Below, in pieces: positions 45,900 to 53,700 of a stretch of DNA of 64,000 nt. The translations under genes and the position numbers were made by a program. A model generated the notes under the pieces. That model searched no databases and had not been told where the DNA came from. It saw only the letters and a list, made by a program, of their open reading frames with translations. Location: NCBI RefSeq assembly GCF_002257695.2, contig NZ_CP155571.1, one strand, 5' to 3'. Position 1 is the stretch's first letter, and the number at the start of each line of letters is the position of its first letter. This DNA comes from Sporomusa acidovorans (GTDB lineage Bacteria > Bacillota > Negativicutes > Sporomusales > Sporomusaceae).

Positions 45900-46463
45900 A
45901 TTGCAAATTCTGGTTGGTCCCTGGCAGTCCATACATTCACCTGTCGCCGTGCACGGATTAGGCCGGTTGAGACGTTTATTATTAATGGGTGCAGCGAACA
46001 GTTCTATCCGGTCCATGGCGGTATCAATGTCGGTAACAATTTTATTGACACCGGTCACCACAATGACTTTCTTGGGCCCAAATATCATGGCCGCTACCCG
46101 GTTGCCTGAGCCGTCGACATTGACAAGTTCGCCTTTTAGGGTAAGCGCATTGGTGCTTGTTAAGAACACATCACAAGACATTTGTTTGTGACGCAAGGCA
46201 AGCGATTCTTCCGGCGACAGACCCGGTTTATTATGATTAAATACTGTATTTCCGCGCTCCTCCAGAAGAGTGTCAATGCCAATTTCTTTAATTGTCCAGG
46301 AACCGCCAATACCTACCGTAGCATCGCCGGGAATAAGGGAAGCCAGTTTGTCTAATGCCTCTTTCCGGGTATTGACATAGCTTGCGGTAAAATTATTTTT
46401 CTGCAAGGCTTCAACGACCTTGGCACCGATTGTTTGATTATGCCATGTTTTAAATTCACTCAT
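45822..46463 (-). CDS. LUD-domain (LutC/YkgG, DUF162) protein
   Basis: A 213-residue LUD-family protein. Blocks: VGIGGSWTIKEIG, DVFLTSTNALTLKGELVNVDGSGNR, FGPKKVIVVTGVNKIV. The C-terminus has a Cys cluster CTATGECMDCQ...C that could hold an Fe-S cluster, as in stand-alone LUD proteins of anaerobes. LutC homologues act in lactate oxidation, but lutA and lutB are not here, so the role is open. Its 3' end was duplicated by the adjacent insertion sequence while the gene itself stayed whole. Confidence 0.85.
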   Translation of the reverse strand: MSEFKTWHNQTIGAKVVEALQKNNFTASYVNTRKEALDKLASLIPGDATVGIGGSWTIKEIGIDTLLEERGNTVFNHNKPGLSPEESLALRHKQMSCDVFLTSTNALTLKGELVNVDGSGNRVAAMIFGPKKVIVVTGVNKIVTDIDTAMDRIELFAAPINNKRLNRPNPCTATGECMDCQGPTRICNVTTVMHKKPAGADVEVIIIGEELGF

Positions 46464-46524
46464 TATCGTTTTCCTCCCAACTACTCTGTATTAGGAAATC
46501 AAGGGCACTTGCCCAACTACACTT

Positions 46525-47073
46525 TTAAGGACTGGTGATTTCCTTGCTGCCGGGATGTAGCACCATATGTGCACACGCCATTTTGACCATGTCCTCGGCA
46601 GCATACTGATTATACACCAGATTGATATGTTTGGCATAGGATAAGCCGTTAAAGCTGCCGTTGGCCTGGACGGTTATGGCCTCATTCAGTTTGTTGGCAA
46701 ATTCTGAAGTCAGGTTGACTCTTCGCGCCACTTTCACCAAACCGTCGGCAGCCTCGACAAGAACAATTGTTAGTGTGCTTGCATCGTCAATCTCTTCCGG
46801 ATAAACGCGAACTCCCAGTGGTACAGTATGCCAGGAATAAGGGGCATCGTTCCACTTGCCGGCTCCAAACTTAAACAGCAAAAAAAGAATAGGGCCATCA
46901 ATATAGAGAGCTAACTCTGCCATACCGTCTTGCATATCCTTGATTTCCCGAGCGTTAACCCCTGCTTTACAGAGCAGAAGGCTATGACCGTCATTGTCGA
47001 ATCGATAAACCGTCTTTTCCTCCAAATTGACCTGACCCGGTATGTATGGTTGTCCAACCTGACTTGTCTGCAT
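46525..47073 (-). CDS. Conserved hypothetical protein
   Basis: A 182-residue soluble protein I do not recognise. It has alternating beta strands (VYRFDNDGHSLLLCK, ALYIDGPILFLLFKFG, GVRVYPEEIDDASTLTIVLVEA) and a helical C-terminus. ATG 47073 has GTGGAG six bases before; the GTG four codons earlier overlaps that signal. No signal peptide or membrane segment. Codon use resembles its neighbours, so it is likely a real gene. Confidence 0.7.
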   Translation of the reverse strand: MQTSQVGQPYIPGQVNLEEKTVYRFDNDGHSLLLCKAGVNAREIKDMQDGMAELALYIDGPILFLLFKFGAGKWNDAPYSWHTVPLGVRVYPEEIDDASTLTIVLVEAADGLVKVARRVNLTSEFANKLNEAITVQANGSFNGLSYAKHINLVYNQYAAEDMVKMACAHMVLHPGSKEITSP

Positions 47074-47292
47074 GGCTTGCTCCACCGCTTTTCCACAAAA
47101 GTCCCTGTTTTTATTATACCATTATCCGCATAGATAATAAATCCAGTATTTTTGCGGATTTGCAGCTATCGCTTCCGGAAGCGATAGTCCGAAACTCAGA
47201 ATCGATTTTTTCTGAACCAAGAAACTTTTATGGTCCGCCGGACGCGGCTGTTTGTGGCTACCCATGCGTTTTCCGGAAAAGGTCGTTGGCTG

Positions 47293-47321
47293 TTGCATAT
47301 TTTTCAGACTATGGGTATAAT
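47293..47321 (+). promoter_or_regulatory. Promoter of antitoxin RNA 1
   Basis: TTGCAT (47293-47298), 17 bases, TATAAT (47316-47321). The same promoter, nearly base for base, precedes antitoxin RNA 2. Confidence 0.85.
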
Positions 47322-47327
47322 ATAAGA

Positions 47328-47445
47328 AAAGGACTGACGTGTCGTTAGCACGCCAGCCTTGCAGATTGTCTAACCGGAAACGGTTGGCCTCGATTAGTTA
47401 TTTCAAGAATAACCGCAATCCTTAGCCTGGGGCGGTTATTTCTGC
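47328..47445 (+). ncRNA. Antisense RNA antitoxin 1 (type I toxin-antitoxin)
   Basis: About 118 nt from the promoter above to the terminator AATAACCGC / GCGGTTATT (47408-47440). It overlaps the 3' end and stop codon of the minus-strand toxin, like RatA or SR4 with their toxins. It also has a CTAACCG stretch complementary to CGGTTAG in the toxin's 5' leader. Confidence 0.75.
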
Positions 47446-47516
47446 TTTATGATCAAAACAACGAGTGTTGTAAATGCAATCATGAGATACATTGCCTCAA
47501 ACATTGAAATCATCAT
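47436..47516 (-). CDS. Holin-like type I toxin peptide 1
   Basis: A 26-residue peptide (MMISMFEAMYLMIAFTTLVV then LIIKQK): a single membrane helix with a Lys-containing end, matching the putative holin-like toxin family (MxxxEALxxMIAFATxxVxLI). Two ATGs are possible; the second (47513) has better spacing from AAAGGGGG. That ribosome binding site can fold with CCCTTT into a hairpin. An extended -10 (TGCTATAAT, 47574-47579 on the plus coordinates) lies upstream. Expected action: membrane damage when the antisense RNA is lacking. Confidence 0.8.
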   Translation of the reverse strand: MMISMFEAMYLMIAFTTLVVLIIKQK

Positions 47517-47799
47517 ACCACCCCCTTTCTACAAAGGGAATGGCTAACCGCTCCTCAACAACCTGTTACGTTAATTATAGCATATTTTCCCAGAGCGAAC
47601 AGAAAAAAATTTGTCGCTGGCTTTTATCAGATCACCATGCCGCCTTCTCAAAACAAGGGCGGCATTTTTATTTTCTTCCGCCGCGCAGTTCGCGGCTCCC
47701 TTGCTGCCGGCAGGCCCATTCGCACGGAATACGGCGGTGCGGGTTTGGCCGGTTCTCCCTCCCGTTTGTTCGACGCGAGGGAGGCAAGAGGTGGGTTCC
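47517..47799. other. Toxin leader and hairpin-rich spacer
   Basis: Holds toxin 1's leader and extended -10 promoter, a plus-strand hairpin ATGCCGCC / GGGCGGCAT followed by TTTTTA (~47637-47672), and CTCCCTC / GAGGGAG near 47755-47787. No gene. Confidence 0.5.
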
Positions 47800-48129
47800 C
47801 TAAAACATAACTGGGCCGTCTGGTTGCATAAAAGCAGCGAATTCTTGACGTACGCTGCAGCTATCCCGAATACCTTCCCGATAAACAATTTCAGCCGCTA
47901 GTCCGGATTTAAAGTTAGCGGCTGCCTCATACTCCATAACCAGACAAAGCAATTCCGGCTGCTGTGCTTCCAGTTCACGGGCAATTTCCATAAGCTGTGA
48001 TAGTACAGACTCGACCTCTCTCTCTGCTTTCCTGTATTTGGCATCAGCAACACCGGCTATACTGAGGATATTATCCGCTCTGTCAAAGACGTACTGCTCA
48101 AGCGCTTGGTTTAAAATATGGTTTAACAC
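47800..48129 (-). CDS. Small helical hypothetical protein
   Basis: A 109-residue, largely helical protein (ALEQYVFDRADNILSIAGV, KYRKAEREVESVLSQLMEIA, LEYEAAANFKSGL-like). GTG start with AGGGGGC seven bases upstream. It resembles small DUF6809-type proteins of Firmicutes in size and helical layout, but this is a weak guess. It lies between the two toxin-antitoxin modules. Confidence 0.5.
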   Translation of the reverse strand: MLNHILNQALEQYVFDRADNILSIAGVADAKYRKAEREVESVLSQLMEIARELEAQQPELLCLVMEYEAAANFKSGLAAEIVYREGIRDSCSVRQEFAAFMQPDGPVMF

Positions 48130-48136
48130 AACAAAG

Positions 48137-48197
48137 CCCCCTATACTTAGGCTGCGGCATACACGTTAGCGCTGCCGCCAGCTTTTTTTATAGGGGG
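48137..48197. terminator. Nested hairpin with T-run
   Basis: CCCCCTATA (48137-48145) pairs with TATAGGGGG (48189-48197) around an inner GGCTGCGGC / GCTGCCGCC stem; seven Ts on the plus strand. It overlaps the leader of the gene to the left and could control it. Confidence 0.5.
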
Positions 48198-48205
48198 AAA
48201 TTAAA

Positions 48206-48243
48206 AAGCGCATGCGAGGTTTATAACCCTACACATGCGCTTT
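48206..48243 (-). terminator. Terminator on the minus strand
   Basis: AAAGCGCATG / CATGCGCTTT perfect 10-bp stem followed by T-run on the minus strand (CTTTTTAATTT). Confidence 0.75.
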
Positions 48244-48522
48244 GCTTCGTCGTCTGCTAAATCCCCAATACCAATAAGCCGGAACATAACCGGCTTCAAC
48301 AGAAAAGCAGTCAAGAAATATGTAAGCGAACGCTTGCCTTTCCGTTGATGGTTTATTAAGGATAGGCTCATCATCTGCTGCATGAAGTCGCACAGTCTGC
48401 TCTTGCCTTGCTCCGGCATCTCCGTTACACACTGCGCCTCGCTTGTGTTCAAACGGGCGGCGTTGTATAATAGAAATGTCGTCGTGGACAGCTTGACTGT
48501 TACGTGTAGGTGCTGTTTTCAC
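48229..48522 (-). CDS. Doubtful small gene
   Basis: A 97-codon GTG-initiated frame ending within the terminator stem at 48206-48243. A second frame (48201-48452, 83 codons) overlaps it, and neither has a clear ribosome binding site or known family. A transcript is likely because of the terminator; which frame, if either, is translated is unclear. Confidence 0.25.
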   Translation of the reverse strand: MKTAPTRNSQAVHDDISIIQRRPFEHKRGAVCNGDAGARQEQTVRLHAADDEPILNKPSTERQAFAYIFLDCFSVEAGYVPAYWYWGFSRRRSKAHV

Positions 48523-48659
48523 CTGCGCGTGCCGCGGGAGTGTTACTGCACTTCCGGGTCACGGCGACTTTTTAATTTCCACCTATTTCTAATTATAGCT
48601 CATTTCCAGCGAATTGCAAGTAAACGTAAGCCGCGCAGGCGGGATTTTTCCCTGACCGG

Positions 48660-48688
48660 TTGCATATTTTTATTCCTATGGGTATAAT
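48660..48688 (+). promoter_or_regulatory. Promoter of antitoxin RNA 2
   Basis: TTGCAT (48660-48665), 17 bases, TATAAT (48683-48688), followed by the same AAGAAAAGGACTGACGTG start as in module 1. Confidence 0.85.
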
Positions 48689-48694
48689 ATAAGA

Positions 48695-48819
48695 AAAGGA
48701 CTGACGTGCTCTAACACGCCAGCCCTACAGGCTGTCTAACCGGGAAACGGTTAGCCCATATGTTACAAACTATTGAGAAATAGCCGCACACCTTGGGGAG
48801 GGGCGGCTATTTCTTTTTG
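48695..48819 (+). ncRNA. Antisense RNA antitoxin 2 (type I toxin-antitoxin)
   Basis: About 125 nt ending in a 12-bp stem AGAAATAGCCGC / GCGGCTATTTCT (48776-48814) plus TTTTT. It covers the stop codon and last codons of toxin 2. Stem-loop CTAACCG-GGAAA-CGGTTAG could pair with CGGTTAG of the toxin leader. Confidence 0.78.
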
Positions 48820-48884
48820 GTCGTGACCAATACCATGAGCGTGGCAAATGCGACAGCAAATGTCAATGCTTCGTAAACAGTCAT
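48807..48884 (-). CDS. Holin-like type I toxin peptide 2
   Basis: A 25-residue peptide MTVYEALTFAVAFATLMVLV plus TTKKK: one membrane helix and a basic tail, a textbook member of the putative holin-like toxin family. AAGGGGGTGG ribosome binding site, which can pair with CCCCTTC in the leader and be hidden. Extended -10 TGTTATACT at 48946-48951 (minus strand). Second copy of the module at 47436. Confidence 0.88.
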   Translation of the reverse strand: MTVYEALTFAVAFATLMVLVTTKKK

Positions 48885-49175
48885 CGTACCACCCCCTTCC
48901 CTTATCAGGAAGGGGCTAACCGTCCCCCGAGCAGCCTGTATACTTAGTATAACATATTTTTCCAAGGGTAAAAAAGAAAATTCTTGTTTCTGGCTTTGTT
49001 GTAAAACTGTGTCGCCTTCCAAATGAGGCCCGAGGACGGCTTACGGAAGATGCGGTAGCGGAGCGGGCTCTGGTATCGATTCTGTTAGCCAACGCTACAA
49101 ATCTGCTTTTCCCACTTCCTAATTCTAAAACTGTTGAATGACGCACCCGAATTATACGCACCATTTCCACATTGG
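48885..49175. other. Spacer with toxin 2 leader and promoter
   Basis: Contains the toxin 2 leader hairpin and extended -10 promoter up to ~48955; the rest to 49175 shows no gene or strong signal. Confidence 0.4.
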
Positions 49176-49763
49176 TTAAATATCACAAGCCATTGAGTAA
49201 AACCCACCTTCATGATTAATTTTTGCCTCGTCTTTAAATCCGATTTCTCTTATCATCTGAAAGCCGTTAGAATGATAAACTTTTTGTGCGGTTATATTGT
49301 CTGCTAAAACAAATAGGCTAAGTTTACGGAAGCCCAGGGATTCAGCTTTGGATTTGGCTAAGGATATAAGTGCAGTACCGATACCTCTACAACGGAATTC
49401 TTTATGAACGAACATAGCATTGATTAAAAGACTGTTTTCAATTCCTGAATTATAAAATTCTATAAGTTTCTTCAATCTTTCTCCAGGGATGAATGATCTC
49501 ATTTCATCATCTATTCGATGGTATACCGAAGGGTATAACTGTATCATACCGATAATATTATGATTATATTCTGCAACAAGAGCACCTTTGTAAGAATTAT
49601 ACCTGGTTTCATCCTCAAGGCCATGGGTTAAAAGCTGGGTAACTGTCATTCCTGGAATAATGCCTTCAAACAAATAATCCAGTAATCCGTCAGAGGCACT
49701 ATAGATATACTCAGCCATGATTGGACAATCCTTTTTTTGAGCTTCACGGTATTCAATATCCAT
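49176..49763 (-). CDS. GNAT-family N-acetyltransferase
   Basis: A 195-residue GNAT protein. Acetyl-CoA motif A is FRCRGIGTALISLAKS; motif B region is SLFVLADNITAQKVYHSNGFQMIREIGF. N-terminal YREAQKKDCPIMAEYIYSAS fits the family start. AAAGGTGG before ATG. Substrate unknown; such genes act on small amines, antibiotics or ribosomal proteins. Confidence 0.88.
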   Translation of the reverse strand: MDIEYREAQKKDCPIMAEYIYSASDGLLDYLFEGIIPGMTVTQLLTHGLEDETRYNSYKGALVAEYNHNIIGMIQLYPSVYHRIDDEMRSFIPGERLKKLIEFYNSGIENSLLINAMFVHKEFRCRGIGTALISLAKSKAESLGFRKLSLFVLADNITAQKVYHSNGFQMIREIGFKDEAKINHEGGFYSMACDI

Positions 49764-50010
49764 GGTAAACCACCTTTAACAAGAATAATTGGGGCATGGG
49801 TGCTGAACTGAAAATCGCCCCTCCTGTTTTTATAATACTGCTAAAGCACCAATATATTCATTAATTTCCAGATAAAGATAACAAATTTTATTTATTTACA
49901 AACCAAGAGTACGAAGTGGCGTTACACGCAGGACATTGCCAGAATATCTAGAATAATTTAATAGTTGAAACAAAATAATGCATCAACATTGCACAATAAA
50001 GGTGAATTAT

Positions 50011-52056
50011 ATGAAAATAACAGAACCTTTAAACCAAAATAATTTTACAATAAATCCAAGTATTATAACAGATTTGAATATCTGGCAAAAAGTACGGGAA
50101 TGCAAAAAAGAATTTTTTGAACAAAACATAGACCCGAGAAACTCACCATATATTCCTTTGGAAGTAGCTGAATCTTGGATAAGATCAAAACAATACGGAC
50201 TCGATCCTTATAAAAAACTCACCGCACAAAAAAATTCTCCTGAAGGCTTAAATCGTATAGCCAAAAACAAAAAATTACTTATGCAGGCAACTATTCCGCT
50301 AATAAAAAAATACCTCAGCCTATTGTCCGCTTCGGATTATAGGATGATGCTGACCGATGAAAATGGTACCAACCTATATATAGAAGGAAATGACAATGAC
50401 ATTCTTCCGATACCACCATTTGGGTCACTACTTAATGAAAATGTAATAGGAACTACAGCTCATGGATTATGCTGCATGCTTCGCCGGCCAGTGCAATTTA
50501 TCGGACCGTACAATTATTGTGTACACTTAGATGACAATCTTGTCTCTTCTACCCCGATTTTTGAAAATGGTGATTTAATCGGCACATTAACTATTTATCA
50601 GATATATGCAAATAAAAACATACATAATATGCAAACACATTCTCTAGGCTGGATATCGTCTATGGCAGTTGCAATTGAAAAGCATTTAATGCTTGCAAAA
50701 GCAAATGATCAATTAGAAATGAGTAATGGAATTCTTAAAGCCACAGTATCTGTTATTGATGGCGGTTTAATTACCCTTGACAAGGATGGCTTAATTTCTC
50801 ATATCAATGAAGAGGGATGCAGAATTTTGGATACTGCCAGCGACGAAGTACTTCGTAGTAATTTTAAGCAATATTTTAAAGAAACTCAGCTTATCACCCA
50901 GGCCTTAGAGAGTGCGAAAACTATAAATAACCATGAAATAACAGTAACCAATAAAACAATGGAAAAACAATACTTAATGTCTGTTAACCCGATATTAGGT
51001 GAAAATGAGGAAAATGTAAACGGGGCTGTCATTCACCTTGCGCACATGGAAAATATCAAAAAGTTAGTGAATGATTGGCGAGGGGCACAAGCAACTTATT
51101 CATTCGATAGTATCAAAGGAAAAAACCCGTTATTACTTACAACAATCAAAAAAGCCAGACAATTTGCTAAACTAAATGCCAGCGTATTAATTCAAGGTGA
51201 AAGCGGAACAGGCAAAGAACTGTTTGCCCAATCCATTCATAGCACTTTTCGACCGGAAGGTCCTTTTATTTCAATCAATTGTTCAGCAATGCCCAGAGAC
51301 CTTATAGAAAGTGAATTATTTGGTTATGAAGGCGGTACCTTCACCGGAGCAGAAAAAAAAGGCCGTCCTGGCCTGATTGAACTAGCGCACGGAGGGACTC
51401 TTTTTTTAGACGAAATTGGCGATATGCCTCTGGAAATTCAGCCTGTCCTATTACGCGTCTTGGAAGAAAAAAAAGTGCGACGGATAGGCGGAAAAAAATA
51501 TATTCCTGTCGATTTTCGGGTAATCGCCGCCAGTAATAAAAATTTGCATTCTATGGTTGCGGATAAAACTTTTAGGCAGGACCTTTATTATCGGTTAGCA
51601 GTTTTCAAACTCGAAATACCACCGTTACGGAAAAGAAAAGAAGATATTATTGACCTTGCCCAATATTTTATTAATAATATCAGCAGAAAAATTGGCTGCT
51701 CTGTTCCAGATTTAAGTAATGAGGTTCAAAATCAATTGCTGGAATATCAGTGGCCGGGGAATATTCGTCAGCTTGAAAACGCAATGGTTTATGCAGTTAG
51801 TGTAGCTCAGAATGGAATCATAAAGGTGTTCGATTTACCTGAGGATATAATAAATTTGGGGAATAATTTTGATATTTCAATGAACAGCCATGTTTTTACG
51901 AATAGCCCTTTTATGACGCTGCAAGAACTGGAAATCGCGACAATAAGAAATACTATGAATCACGTGAATAATAATATTGCAGATGCCGCGAAGCTCCTGG
52001 GATTGGGTAAGTCAACTATGTATAAAAAGCTTAAACAATATGATATTCCTTATTAA
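50011..52056 (+). CDS. Sigma-54-dependent activator (AcoR/DhaR-like)
   Basis: A 681-residue regulator. The N-terminal ~300 residues hold a GAF-type sensory part (YRMMLTDENGTNLYIEG ... GTTAHGLCCMLRRPVQFIGP) and a PAS-like part (GLITLDKDGLISHINEEGC), as in AcoR. The AAA+ domain follows: Walker A GESGTGKE (~396-403), Walker B GTLFLDEIGDM, and the sigma-54 contact loop written GTFTGA (~442-447) instead of GAFTGA. C-terminal Fis-type helix-turn-helix: AAKLLGLGKSTMYKKLKQY. ATG 50011 has AAGGTGA seven bases upstream. It faces the Mo-enzyme cluster, whose promoter is sigma-54 type, so it is the probable activator. Confidence 0.92.
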   Translation: MKITEPLNQNNFTINPSIITDLNIWQKVRECKKEFFEQNIDPRNSPYIPLEVAESWIRSKQYGLDPYKKLTAQKNSPEGLNRIAKNKKLLMQATIPLIKKYLSLLSASDYRMMLTDENGTNLYIEGNDNDILPIPPFGSLLNENVIGTTAHGLCCMLRRPVQFIGPYNYCVHLDDNLVSSTPIFENGDLIGTLTIYQIYANKNIHNMQTHSLGWISSMAVAIEKHLMLAKANDQLEMSNGILKATVSVIDGGLITLDKDGLISHINEEGCRILDTASDEVLRSNFKQYFKETQLITQALESAKTINNHEITVTNKTMEKQYLMSVNPILGENEENVNGAVIHLAHMENIKKLVNDWRGAQATYSFDSIKGKNPLLLTTIKKARQFAKLNASVLIQGESGTGKELFAQSIHSTFRPEGPFISINCSAMPRDLIESELFGYEGGTFTGAEKKGRPGLIELAHGGTLFLDEIGDMPLEIQPVLLRVLEEKKVRRIGGKKYIPVDFRVIAASNKNLHSMVADKTFRQDLYYRLAVFKLEIPPLRKRKEDIIDLAQYFINNISRKIGCSVPDLSNEVQNQLLEYQWPGNIRQLENAMVYAVSVAQNGIIKVFDLPEDIINLGNNFDISMNSHVFTNSPFMTLQELEIATIRNTMNHVNNNIADAAKLLGLGKSTMYKKLKQYDIPY

Positions 52057-52078
52057 AAATATAGGAATACTATTGCAT

Positions 52079-52112
52079 AAAAAACGAGTCCATTTAAATG
52101 AACTCGTTTTTT
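52079..52112. terminator. Bidirectional terminator
   Basis: AAAAAACGAGT / ACTCGTTTTTT stem with inner CATTT/AAATG pairing, between the convergent activator and transporter genes. Confidence 0.88.
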
Positions 52113-52169
52113 ATGGTAAAGCTACTGTTCTTGCTTTTAAACTCTAAAGTTCTTATCCCACAATTAATA

Positions 52170-53405
52170 TCACATACTAAGATTGTGGCTGGTTTCCCTT
52201 TCATATTTTTTCTTAGTAAGAAAATGCAATATAATTGTAGCAAGTAGGCCGATCATGACAGCTACTGCCAAGGGAGTAAGCGCTGCACCCCAGTCCCCGC
52301 CTGACCGTTCTACGAAAATGCCAACAACAAATGTACTAAACATACCGCCGAGGTTTGACCCCAATGAAATAATCCCCATAGTCGCTGCTATAGTTTCCAT
52401 TCGAGCAGATGCTTCCGGCGCCATTGTAAATACAACAGGCGGAATCAATTGAGATGCCATTCCGATTATGAACATTAAAGGTACAATATATTCAAGCGAA
52501 GTAATTTTAAATTGAACATAGAAAAAGAAACCTGTAATTGCCATACAAACAATCATCACAATGCTATGGAATTTATTCGGCACTTGGTTTAAAAGAAATC
52601 CAATGATTATCCCACCAACCATCATGCCTGTAGTTGCAATACTGGTATAAGAGTTTGCCGTTGCCATGTCAATACCAAACTTTTGAACTAAGAAAGTGGG
52701 ATAGAACCCCGTAAAAGCCCCGTTTCCAAAAGAGAATACCACAAAGATAATAGCCAGCATCCATGCCGCTGGTGCTTTAAACCCTTCTAGAAGAGAAACC
52801 TTTTCTGCGGAACTGTCAGAAATATTAGTTGAACCCCTTCTCCCGGCCACTTCCGGCAATTTAATAACTGTAGCAAATAAGAATCCAGACACAATTAACA
52901 AAATTGTGACAAACCACCATACACCTCTCCAGCCATACCCGGGAACGATAAAATTTGTTGCATTAAATACAATTAACATACCAATCGAGACCCAGAGAGT
53001 CCATATAGCCATTGGTAACCCGCGCTTTTCCGCGGGAAACCATGCAGCGATAATTGCTGGCACAACCAGTGGTATCAACCCGAATCCTAAGCCTTCAATA
53101 AGCCTGCTGATAAGTAACACCGTAACATTCGGAGCAAATGCTCCAATTATATTGCCGAACAAAGCCAAAACAATTGTAATCAGGCCTAGTTTTTTAGGTC
53201 CGATTTTTTGCATAATGGCTCCCCCTGGCAAAGCCAAAACAATACTAGAAATAGCAACCATTGACATTAATAACCCTGTTACTGTCAACCCTACATTCAA
53301 GTCTTTCATAATCACCACCATGGTTGGCGGTACCTTGAACAGAACCATTGCAAATACTACACCGGTTAGAATCGCAATAATTGCCATCATCCATGCTTTA
53401 TTCAT
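52170..53405 (-). CDS. MFS transporter
   Basis: A 411-residue inner-membrane transporter with about 12 hydrophobic segments. LLMSMVAISSIVLALPGGAIMQKIGPKKLGLI carries the A-like loop G-x3-[DK]-x-G-x-[KR]; RLIEGLGFGLIPLVVPAIIAAWFP is the TM4-5 region. Similar to the CynX/NarK-like nitrate and organic-anion side of the superfamily. Last gene of the sigma-54-controlled cluster; probably imports its substrate or exports a product. ATG 53405 has AAGGAGG about nine bases before. Confidence 0.85.
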   Translation of the reverse strand: MNKAWMMAIIAILTGVVFAMVLFKVPPTMVVIMKDLNVGLTVTGLLMSMVAISSIVLALPGGAIMQKIGPKKLGLITIVLALFGNIIGAFAPNVTVLLISRLIEGLGFGLIPLVVPAIIAAWFPAEKRGLPMAIWTLWVSIGMLIVFNATNFIVPGYGWRGVWWFVTILLIVSGFLFATVIKLPEVAGRRGSTNISDSSAEKVSLLEGFKAPAAWMLAIIFVVFSFGNGAFTGFYPTFLVQKFGIDMATANSYTSIATTGMMVGGIIIGFLLNQVPNKFHSIVMIVCMAITGFFFYVQFKITSLEYIVPLMFIIGMASQLIPPVVFTMAPEASARMETIAATMGIISLGSNLGGMFSTFVVGIFVERSGGDWGAALTPLAVAVMIGLLATIILHFLTKKKYERETSHNLSM

Positions 53406-53449
53406 GGAAGTTTTCCTCCTTTTCAGTTTTCTTCTCAGAAAGCTAACTA

Positions 53450-53578
53450 TTAATAACAAACATTATTTTTCTTTAATTCAGTCCCACACTTTTTGCATTT
53501 CACCGATTTAGGCAAATTTACTGTTCCGCAAGCTTCACATTTAATTGGTTTTTCTACTTTTGGTGGTCTAAAACACAT
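53450..53578 (-). CDS. Small zinc-ribbon protein
   Basis: A 42-residue protein with two CxxC knuckles (KCEACGTVNLPKSVKCKKCG): Cys14, Cys17, Cys28, Cys31, a rubredoxin-like zinc ribbon. GGAGGAG six bases before ATG. It lies between the URO-D gene and the transporter. A longer relative opens the cluster at 60321. It may help metal or methyl transfer, or be regulatory; unknown. Confidence 0.82.
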   Translation of the reverse strand: MCFRPPKVEKPIKCEACGTVNLPKSVKCKKCGTELKKNNVCY

Positions 53579-53700
53579 TTTTTCTCCTCCGACAATATAA
53601 TAAATTTTTTCTATCCACTGAAGTTATTAAAGAAAATATCCTTTTGGGTTTGGAAGCATAAGTGAATTTAGCATTCTGAATATTTCCGGTAGAACCTCTC

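Noticed and set aside
48916..49170. 84-codon minus-strand frame covering the toxin 2 leader
   Set aside because: No ribosome binding site and it overlaps the toxin promoter and leader hairpin.
52906..53511. 201-codon plus-strand frame opposite the MFS transporter
   Set aside because: Antisense shadow of a membrane protein; composition is repetitive Ile/Thr/Asn.
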